From contig JADKIL010000003.1 in NCBI GenBank assembly GCA_016721315.1, forward strand, positions 620,001 through 684,000: 64,000 bases of DNA. The letters run 5' to 3'. Shown here one piece after another: positions 1-6,179 of the stretch. Source of the DNA: Candidatus Villigracilis vicinus. GTDB lineage: Bacteria; Chloroflexota; Anaerolineae; Anaerolineales; Villigracilaceae. Position numbers and translations under genes: made by a program. Below the pieces are notes generated by a model. It saw nothing but the letters and a program-made list of their open reading frames with translations, was not told where the DNA came from and ran no database searches. The first letter of the stretch is position 1; each line of letters opens with the position of its first letter.

Positions 1-346
1 TCTTTGGATTCACAAAACGGATGGCTTCCAGAATGCGCGTCACACCCAGACCGGTGACATCGCCGGTCAATGCCGGCTGCCCCCAGGAGGTGGGCACAAA
101 AGACTGCGCTGCCAGGTTATAGACTTCGGTGGGTTTGTATTCTTCGAGCAGGGAAAGCAGCGAACCCTGATCTTGCAAATCACCCTGCAAGACGGTGATA
201 TTGTCCAACAGGTGATCGATGCGTTCAAAATTAACGGTGCTGGAACGGCGCACCATTCCGATCACCTGATACCCTTTTGAAAGCAGGAGTTCCGCCAGAT
301 ATGAACCGTCCTGACCGGTAATTCCTGTGATTAGTGCAGTAGGCAT
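1..346 (-). CDS. gmd: GDP-mannose 4,6-dehydratase, N-terminal part
   Basis: Partial gene: the first 115 codons are visible and the 3' part lies outside the window. I read it directly from the complement. It opens MPTALITGITGQDGSYLAEL, the NAD(P)-binding GxxGxxG of extended short-chain dehydrogenases in the form typical of GDP-mannose 4,6-dehydratase. MVRRSSTVNFERIDHL and EVYNLAAQSFVPTSW follow, both characteristic of Gmd. The enzyme makes GDP-4-keto-6-deoxy-mannose, the precursor of GDP-fucose and GDP-rhamnose for surface glycans. The start at 346 has AGGAG about 6 nt upstream. The catalytic Ser-Tyr-Lys region is not visible. Context fits: polysaccharide genes lie on the same strand. Confidence 0.85.
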   Translation of the reverse strand, partial: MPTALITGITGQDGSYLAELLLSKGYQVIGMVRRSSTVNFERIDHLLDNITVLQGDLQDQGSLLSLLEEYKPTEVYNLAAQSFVPTSWGQPALTGDVTGLGVTRILEAIRFVNPK

Positions 347-380
347 TTTAGCTCCTCAAAATCAAAATTCAGACGCTGAA

Positions 381-1955
381 TTATACACTAAGTCTTTGGC
401 GAGTCATACGGTCGCGCCAAATGCCCCAGCCAAGGATCAAGACCCATGCCCCCAAGATCAGCGCCACCATGCCCGCAAAAGGCAATTGAAAACCAACATG
501 CAAATAACGGTTTGCATACCATTGCGCGAAGATCACCACAAAAATAATTTCCATTGCCAGCACACGCCCCACCCAGGGATTGCGCATCTCCCGCCACCAG
601 ACCCAAACCAGCCCGGCAAGGATCGCCTGCCACATGAAGAGGATGGTGCGATAGCGCGGATTATCCCATTGATCGCCGCCTCCGCGCAGTGCCGTAAAGA
701 GGACCCAACCCCAAACCACAGCGCTCAACCATAGGATAAGCTTGCGCTTCGACTCTGCGCCCGCGCCTGACCCCGCTGCAAAAGAGAGGATCAACGCTGG
801 CAGCAACGCGTACCAACCTGCCGCCCGTAAAATTCCGATCACCTTCCAAATGACCTCTGTAGGTGCAATGAGGATGGCAGGCAGAACGGGCTGCAAGATG
901 CCATAGATCATCACAAAGGGCATTTTCATCCAGCCGGGCATTTCTTCGAACAGCTTTTGCACCCAGCCAGACTCACGCTCGATCTTGTACGAATTCCATT
1001 TGAATGCTTCACGAATGAAGTTCTGGATCACTCCCAGCGGACCACCCCCGCCGGAGTTTCCGCGATCTAATGCAGACGAGAGCAGGAACAAGCCAGCTAC
1101 AAAAACAATGCCCAACGCGAGCGCCGCCCACCAGGGGAAACGTCCGCGTTCGCTGGTGAAGTACAACCACCCGCCAAGGATAAGCAAAGTAACCAATGCC
1201 ACAGACGGTGAAACCAACAACATGCCCGCTATGCCGAGAGCGAGCCAAATTAAGGATTTTTTCTCACGGTTGATATTCCAATCTACAAACCCCCACAAAC
1301 AAAACGCGCTAAATGCCAACAGGTACGGTTCGCGCATGGCAACGCCGCCGAGCAGCACACTCTCCGGGTACAAGGCAAAGACCCATCCGGCGGCAAGAGC
1401 CGTTCTTTCATCCCACTGCAAAGAGGCTGCCCGCCACAAGAAGGGCACACCCAACGCGCCCAATAATGCAGAAATCAACACCAGCAGCAATACACGATGC
1501 GCATCTGGCGAAAGGTAACGGTAGATGAACGCACTAAATGCGAGCAGTCCGCCATATTGGTCGTAGGCGAAGCGGCTGTTGAACGCATCCAAAATGGGAC
1601 GCTCTGAGCCAGCCAGATCCCATGCCTGCGCGTCGCGGCGATAGGCGTCGGTGTAGGTGAAGCCCGCGCCTTGTTCCTCATCCCCGGCGTGACCCAAAAT
1701 GGGCAGTGCCAGGTAAGTGGTTACGCCGCCTGCCAAACGCAGCAGAAAAGCGAGAGACACCATCCATGCGAGCGCTTTGCCGCCGCCTGCCCGGCGTGTG
1801 AATGAAGTAAGAAGAAAAATGGAAAGAAGAAAAAGGAAAGAAAACCCCAGCCAGCCTATGAGCCATGCCCCCGGCTGAAGGCTGGCAAGCCCAGCCCCCG
1901 CCGCCAGCGACAAAGGCAATGCCCATAACAGATCCTGTTGATTGAAAGTCTTCAT
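381..1955 (-). CDS. Polytopic membrane protein, GT-C glycosyltransferase-like
   Basis: A 524-residue integral membrane protein with about 10-12 hydrophobic segments. The large hydrophilic loop after the first segments contains acidic residues (GDEEQGAGF, TDAYRRDAQAWD around residues 90-115). This arrangement (first extracytoplasmic loop with Asp/Glu, many helices, FALYPESVLLGG near residue 195) resembles GT-C enzymes of the PMT/ArnT/GT39 group, which transfer sugars from lipid-linked donors on the outer face of the membrane. The family call is inferred from topology and local motifs. It sits 34 bp upstream of gmd and 35 bp downstream of the 125-residue membrane protein gene, all on the same strand, so it may belong to glycan assembly. 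It could also be a dolichyl-phosphate-mannose-like transferase of unknown acceptor. Confidence 0.6.
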   Translation of the reverse strand: MKTFNQQDLLWALPLSLAAGAGLASLQPGAWLIGWLGFSFLFLLSIFLLTSFTRRAGGGKALAWMVSLAFLLRLAGGVTTYLALPILGHAGDEEQGAGFTYTDAYRRDAQAWDLAGSERPILDAFNSRFAYDQYGGLLAFSAFIYRYLSPDAHRVLLLVLISALLGALGVPFLWRAASLQWDERTALAAGWVFALYPESVLLGGVAMREPYLLAFSAFCLWGFVDWNINREKKSLIWLALGIAGMLLVSPSVALVTLLILGGWLYFTSERGRFPWWAALALGIVFVAGLFLLSSALDRGNSGGGGPLGVIQNFIREAFKWNSYKIERESGWVQKLFEEMPGWMKMPFVMIYGILQPVLPAILIAPTEVIWKVIGILRAAGWYALLPALILSFAAGSGAGAESKRKLILWLSAVVWGWVLFTALRGGGDQWDNPRYRTILFMWQAILAGLVWVWWREMRNPWVGRVLAMEIIFVVIFAQWYANRYLHVGFQLPFAGMVALILGAWVLILGWGIWRDRMTRQRLSV

Positions 1956-1990
1956 AGCCCCACTTTTACCATGAAATCAGCAACCCTCCG

Positions 1991-2368
1991 TTAAGGATGC
2001 AAAACCCGCCCCATCCCCACGCGGACAAGGTATCCCACCACAAAGCTCGCCCCAATCGCGGACACGAGTCCCGCCACAGTGCCCCATCGCATCCCCACTT
2101 GGTAGTTCGCCAGCATGGACGCTATCCCACCGAGAAACAATACGATAACGAGCGTGAGCACCATCACCCCCGCTTCTTTGAGGATTTTGGCGCGGGCGTG
2201 TTCGGTCTCTTTGTGTTTGGTGTAGATGGTATAGGTCGAGAGGGCGAGGCTGAGGAATAATGTAATCATCCCCAATGTTGAAGTGTTTTCTAGTGATAGC
2301 CACAATGATATGATGGTCGCCACCATTAGCAACAGAATAAGGATAAGCAAATATTTTCTTAGCATCAT
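1991..2368 (-). CDS. Small three-helix membrane protein, copy 2 of a duplicated family
   Basis: 125 residues starting MMLRKYLLILILLL. Hydrophobic segments lie at about 4-22, 30-48 and 70-90, with a further one near 100-118. Between them is a charged stretch, YTIYTKHKETEHARAKILKE. I recognise no named family. It is a close paralogue of the 122-residue protein at 4774-5142: by my count the DNA differs at 17 of 248 positions. Each copy is the last gene of one module of the surface-protein locus, so it is the only part besides the linker shared by both modules. AAGGAC precedes the start. Inferred role: accessory or immunity-like membrane protein of the locus. No function can be assigned from sequence alone. 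Confidence 0.75.
   Translation of the reverse strand: MMLRKYLLILILLLMVATIISLWLSLENTSTLGMITLFLSLALSTYTIYTKHKETEHARAKILKEAGVMVLTLVIVLFLGGIASMLANYQVGMRWGTVAGLVSAIGASFVVGYLVRVGMGRVLHP
2003..2250. repeat. Duplicated segment, copy of 4783-5030
   Basis: 248 bp lying inside the 125-residue gene that matches 4783-5030 at an offset of 2780 bp with 17 substitutions by hand count and no gaps. Similarity ends within the last codons of both genes, at the low-coordinate side. It marks the end of each module and could support homologous recombination that deletes or exchanges everything between (about 2.8 kb). Confidence 0.85.
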
Positions 2369-2381
2369 TGTCCTTATTTCC

Positions 2382-2483
2382 TCATTTTCTACTTTTCATC
2401 TTCCATAATCGCCAGATAACACCGCCAACCATAGAGCCGATAATACCTGCAACCCATAACTGCCAAAAGTTAATTCCTTCCAT
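2382..2483 (-). CDS. 33-residue single-span membrane peptide
   Basis: A short gene of 33 codons between the 128- and 125-residue genes. It begins MEGINFWQLWVAGIIGSM and ends in basic residues (WRLWKMKSRK). A single hydrophobic span with small-residue spacing (GxxGxxxGG, residues 13-22) is flanked by a positively charged C-terminus, suggesting an inner-membrane helix with a cytoplasmic tail. GAGGAAAGA lies directly before the ATG, a good ribosome binding site. The ATG overlaps the last codons of the upstream 128-residue gene, as expected for a translationally coupled gene. The gap to the next gene start is only 13 bp. No family is recognised. Membership of the module is inferred from position. 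Confidence 0.55.
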   Translation of the reverse strand: MEGINFWQLWVAGIIGSMVGGVIWRLWKMKSRK

Positions 2484-2856
2484 TCTTTCCTCTTCTCCCC
2501 ATTGCCCATGGACGATGCTCCCACGCCTGATACACCATGGACGCCGTTCCCCATACGGATAAAAGGTGGAACATTAAACCAAATAGAGCGTATCCATTCA
2601 ATCCACTCATCCTTTCAGACAGGTTGGAAAGAAACACACCAACCAAGCCAGCAATTGAAGCAAGGGCAAGAATGGCAATTTGAATGACCTTCCCAAAACA
2701 TGTTTGAGGCATAAATATCTCTGTATGCAATATCTTCGCCAATCTTTCATTGACAAATGGTAAAAATGCCACAACTAAATACATGGACGCTAAAGGGGCT
2801 ATCACCACCCATGTTGGGAAACTTGTGTAAATCAGATTTAGGAGAGGAATACCCAT
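2470..2856 (-). CDS. Three-helix membrane protein, possible second half of a split gene
   Basis: 128 residues with hydrophobic spans at about 13-36, 57-78 and 88-110 and a basic C-terminus (RRGKNGRN). The ATG follows the TAA of the 89-residue gene with no spacing and in the same reading frame. No Shine-Dalgarno sequence precedes it. Either it is translated by termination-reinitiation, or the two ORFs are one ~218-residue six-helix protein interrupted by a single nonsense codon at 2857-2859. Position directly after the membrane-hairpin C-terminal protein makes it a candidate membrane immunity protein. That is an inference from locus layout, since no named family is recognised. Confidence 0.6.
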   Translation of the reverse strand: MGIPLLNLIYTSFPTWVVIAPLASMYLVVAFLPFVNERLAKILHTEIFMPQTCFGKVIQIAILALASIAGLVGVFLSNLSERMSGLNGYALFGLMFHLLSVWGTASMVYQAWEHRPWAMGRRGKNGRN

Positions 2857-3126
2857 TTAACACAGGTAATAAAATTGCATTAAAATATATAAGCAAAACC
2901 ACGACCATTGGGTTTTCTTATCAGAAAGGCGATACGCCAATCCAATTGACCAAAGTGCAACATTTAGCCCCAAAGCAATATACATGGCATTAAAGTTGTA
3001 TATAAACTCTTTTTCAGGTGTAACACCAATGCCAGCCATACCGCTGAAAATCGCAATCAGCAGTGGCACACCTAAAAATAACATTGCAAAAAATCTTGGA
3101 CGTTCTTCTTTTTTAATTTCATTCAT
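2857..3126 (-). CDS. Small three-helix membrane protein
   Basis: 89 residues: a short charged N-terminus (MNEIKKEERPR) followed by hydrophobic spans at about 12-34, 46-66 and 73-88, ending at the TAA that abuts the next ORF. GGAG lies about 10 nt before the ATG, inside the end of the upstream gene, and the spacing to that gene is only 3 bp, so the genes are coupled. No known family is recognised. In polymorphic-toxin loci the gene directly after a membrane-active toxin usually encodes a polytopic membrane immunity protein, and this gene (alone or joined to the following 128 codons) occupies that position. Confidence 0.65.
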   Translation of the reverse strand: MNEIKKEERPRFFAMLFLGVPLLIAIFSGMAGIGVTPEKEFIYNFNAMYIALGLNVALWSIGLAYRLSDKKTQWSWFCLYILMQFYYLC

Positions 3127-3129
3127 TAC

Positions 3130-4590
3130 TTATGGCTCCGGGGTTTGGGATGGGGAAGCTGGAGGCATTTGCGCCGGGGGAACAGGCGGTGAAACTTGAG
3201 TACTTGGTGGAAATTGTGTTGGCGGTTCGTATTCATACGGCATTTTCGCGGCAGATTGAGAGGGCAAGGACTGTAAATGATCAATATAGTTATTAATACC
3301 ATCTTTTACAACTCTCTTTACCCCAGTGGACTCTAATACAATATCAAAAAAGAAACCTATAACTACCGTCATAATTACTAAACCCGTTAATGGTACAGTT
3401 ACAGGTGATCCCACAAAATATACAACTGCCGCAACTATTAATGCCACAGTACCAGCCGCTGCCGCCCCTGTGAGAGCAGCCCCGCCAATATCCACACCAG
3501 AACCAACCATTATTTTCTGAAACTTATCAGGTTCATCCTTTTTACTTCCAAGGGTGTAATCGTAAATATTGAAACCCGTCTCCACCAATGCATCCCCTAT
3601 ACTCGGTAACATGGCTTTTAGGTTTGCTTTTGCCGCGCTCTCCGCCGCTTGTTTGGCGGCAGCCTCTACAGCAGCTTCTGCCGCTTCTTCAGTCGTTTCT
3701 TTCACGGCTTCCTTTGCAAATATCTTTATGTCCGTCCACTCGCGGGAGAAATAATCTTTTAGACGATCCATTACTTCAGCCTTCTGAATAGTTGTTCCTG
3801 CTTCGCGTTGGATATTCAACCCTAATTGCTCTGTGATCCATTTTTTATATCCATTTTTAGTTGAAGGAATTGGCGTGGTGTTCACATCAAATATATTGGA
3901 TACCCACTTGGGAATACGGCTCACAATCCCATTATTGATCGTAGATACAGTCTCGACCATTTTTTTATTTACATGAAACAGGTAATTTCCATTCCTGTTC
4001 AAGGTTTTCTTAATTGTAAGTGGCGCCAACAAGATTGCATCCTTTACTTTTGGTAAAGCGCCAATCGCCCTATTCATCCAATCTTCACGGCTGGTCATGG
4101 TATCTCTAAAATTCGCCTGAATAGTATCCCAAGCCCACCACGGTTTTTCTTTCTCGCTCTCTTCTTTCGCCTGTGCCACGGACGCCACCCCCGCCCACCG
4201 TGCCGCATCAACGGCATTCAGCCTGGCTTGTTCAGCAATGCTTACAGCTTCTCTTTCCCCTTCGCGATACGCCTGCACTGTCTGCTCCCGTACCTGTGCT
4301 TCATACGCTTCTGCGATCTCAACAGCATTCTGCTCGCCTAAACGGTACGCCTGCATCGGCTGTTCATGCGCTCTTATCTCATACTCCGTCGCGATCTGTT
4401 CGGCATTCCGCTCCGCAGCTCGTTGAGCTTCCAAAGCCGCTTGCCTTTTCTCCTCCTGATATACCTGGAAGCGTTCATTCTCGGTCACATCGGCGGACAT
4501 CGCTTTGGCGATATTAGCAGCTTGCGTTTGCGCCGCTTTCGCATTCTGTTCTGCCTGCAAGGCTCCCACAATGCGCTTCTCCTGCATCAT
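3130..4590 (-). CDS. Truncated linker plus variable C-terminus with glycine-rich membrane hairpin (putative channel-type toxin cassette)
   Basis: 486 residues from the first ATG. The open frame runs 61 codons further up to a TAG at 4774-4776, and that extension is near-identical to the linker of the large surface protein. Order: linker end with MMQEKRIVG and LQAEQN; helical Ala/Glu/Gln-rich repeats (about 30-120, two copies around YREGE and YRLGE); the shared block ARWAGVASVAQAK (about 135); a unique region; an Ala/Glu helix (about 305-340); a glycine/alanine-rich hydrophobic hairpin (about 372-420, with VGSGVDIGGAALTGAAAAG); a Pro/Ser-rich tail. No exported N-terminus and no Shine-Dalgarno sequence precede the first ATG, as in orphan toxin cassettes. 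The hairpin resembles pore-forming or membrane-depolarising toxins by composition only. Followed by membrane proteins that could confer immunity. Confidence 0.6.
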   Translation of the reverse strand: MMQEKRIVGALQAEQNAKAAQTQAANIAKAMSADVTENERFQVYQEEKRQAALEAQRAAERNAEQIATEYEIRAHEQPMQAYRLGEQNAVEIAEAYEAQVREQTVQAYREGEREAVSIAEQARLNAVDAARWAGVASVAQAKEESEKEKPWWAWDTIQANFRDTMTSREDWMNRAIGALPKVKDAILLAPLTIKKTLNRNGNYLFHVNKKMVETVSTINNGIVSRIPKWVSNIFDVNTTPIPSTKNGYKKWITEQLGLNIQREAGTTIQKAEVMDRLKDYFSREWTDIKIFAKEAVKETTEEAAEAAVEAAAKQAAESAAKANLKAMLPSIGDALVETGFNIYDYTLGSKKDEPDKFQKIMVGSGVDIGGAALTGAAAAGTVALIVAAVVYFVGSPVTVPLTGLVIMTVVIGFFFDIVLESTGVKRVVKDGINNYIDHLQSLPSQSAAKMPYEYEPPTQFPPSTQVSPPVPPAQMPPASPSQTPEP

Positions 4591-4773
4591 GGCTTGGTAC
4601 GCCTTGCGTCCCGCATTTGTCCTGCCGCCGCCATCTCCTCCTTCATCCCCGTTTCGCAGGGCGGCGAGACGCGCCGCTTCCTCCTCCGCTCGCTTGCGCT
4701 GCCACTCCGCCAGGGTCGCTCCCAGCAGGGCGGTCGCTGCCCCACCCCACAGGATGTTCGCATTGGAGATGGG
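4558..4773. repeat. Linker repeat, copy of 8080-8304
   Basis: About 215 bp encoding the linker from PISNANILWGG to MMQEKRIVG. Compared with 8080-8304 I count five substitutions and one 9-bp in-frame gap, far closer than the sequences on either side. This points to a recent duplication or ongoing gene conversion, and the unit could direct exchange of downstream C-termini. Confidence 0.9.
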
Positions 4774-5142
4774 CTACCTTATAACCCGCCCCATCCCCAC
4801 GCGGACAAGGTATCCCACCGCAAAACTCGCCGCAATCGCGGACACGAGTCCCGCCACAGTGCCCCATCGCATCCCCACTTGGACATTCGCCAGCATAGAC
4901 GCTATCCCACCGAGAAACAATACGATTACGAGCGTAAGCACCATCACGCCCACGTCTTTGAGGATTTTGGCGCGGGCGTGTTCGGTCCCTTTGTGTTTGG
5001 TGTAGATGGTGTAGGTAGAGAAGGCTAGGCTCAGGAGCAGGGAAGTAACACCAAGAACCACACTCACTTGCGGATAAAAAAGTAGGGATAACAAAACAGC
5101 AATCAATATCGCAATTGACAATAGAGTGACAACTTTTTTCAT
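4774..5142 (-). CDS. Small three-helix membrane protein, copy 1 of a duplicated family
   Basis: 122 residues, paralogous to the protein at 1991-2368. The first ~35 residues differ, then the two are almost the same through TIYTKHK, ARAKILK and GMRWGTVAGLVSAI to the C-terminus. It starts 2 bp after the stop of the preceding lipoprotein reading frame. Its TAG stop at 4774-4776 is immediately followed, in the same frame, by the linker sequence of the second module, so the module boundary falls exactly at this stop codon. A rare read-through would fuse a membrane anchor to the linker and C-terminal domain. Family and function are not recognised. Confidence 0.75.
   Translation of the reverse strand: MKKVVTLLSIAILIAVLLSLLFYPQVSVVLGVTSLLLSLAFSTYTIYTKHKGTEHARAKILKDVGVMVLTLVIVLFLGGIASMLANVQVGMRWGTVAGLVSAIAASFAVGYLVRVGMGRVIR
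4783..5030. repeat. Duplicated segment, copy of 2003-2250
   Basis: Partner of 2003-2250, covering the conserved two thirds of the 122-residue membrane protein gene. Its low-coordinate end is the junction with the linker repeat of the second module. Confidence 0.85.
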
Positions 5143-5144
5143 TC

Positions 5145-6168
5145 TTATTTCAACTTAATCACGATAGGCTGTGCATCTTTTCGCGAAATAAATATCGTGC
5201 TGCCATCAGCGGACCAATCCATATCCCCATATGCAACCACATGTTCAGGGTCAATTTCAGATAAACGAATTAGCTCTTGACGCTCTTGGGTACGCCAACG
5301 TACTAATGTCAAGACTGTGTCGTAGACACTATCAGCGTTAAACGGGTAAATTTCACATGAAACTTGACTTTCATGGCATTGCCATTCCGCAAGTAAAACG
5401 TATTCACCCGTTGGGTCGAACACAATTTGTATTGTGTGGTCGCTTTGAGCCTTAAATTTAATTCCTGTGCGCATTGAGTAATTTCTACCTTCAGGATTCG
5501 CATAAAAATAAGTCTCGATTGCGAGTTCTGTTTCAACATTATCGGATGGGTTGTATGGTAGTTCATTAAATTCCGCTACAGGTATCCCCAAACTCTTACT
5601 CCACAACACCCCATATTTTGTTACACCAAATTCTTTTTCCTGACGAAAGTCATATTCTGGCAAAAACGGAGCAACTGTGCCATCGTTTAAGTTATACACA
5701 CCTTTATCTGTTAATATCTGATAAGAATTGAAAGGCGAAAAAGAACGAGACCATGTTTCATACCGCCTGAAAGAATTATCTTGTAGATCGAAAATGTAGG
5801 TAACTTCACCCACCGCACTGATACTGGTTGGTTCGTAGTGATCTGCCAGCATCCCTATATAACGACCATCAGATGACCAGTATGCCGAGCCGTTTTAAAA
5901 TATCATGGGTTTTCAAAGTCGTATCTCTACCTACATTAAATCTTTTGTATAAATTTTCTCTCTCTCCGGTCTTTAAATTTACCAGATATTTTCCATCAAC
6001 AATTACATTTTCTCCGTCAGGACTAAGAACAGCCTCTGCATTCCAAAGTTTTTCATCGTCTGTAAATGTAAAAGAAGAAATATAATATGAATCGACTTTT
6101 GGAAGCACAGAGGAGCAACTAAATAGCGAAAGTGTGATGAACAGGATAAAGAATTTTATTTTTTTCAT
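5145..6168 (-). pseudogene. Secreted lipoprotein with beta-propeller-like repeats, split by a one-base frameshift
   Basis: Two reading frames form one protein. The first (6168-5869) opens with a lipoprotein signal (MKKIKFFILFITLSLFSCSS, lipobox Cys at residue 18) and a propeller-like strand ending in SPDGENVIVDGKYLV. Near 5885-5897 a short A/T run puts it out of frame. Removing one A restores NGSAYWSSDGRYIGML and continues into the second frame (5852-5145, 235 codons), which holds further strands such as FDPTGEYVLLAEW and MDWSADGSTIFISRK. AAGGTG lies 8 nt before the first ATG. It follows the lysozyme-like gene by 11 bp. An exported lipoprotein is the expected form of immunity to a cell-wall hydrolase, but this role is inferred. 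The frameshift may be real decay or a sequencing error. Confidence 0.65.
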
Positions 6169-6179
6169 AAAAAAACACC

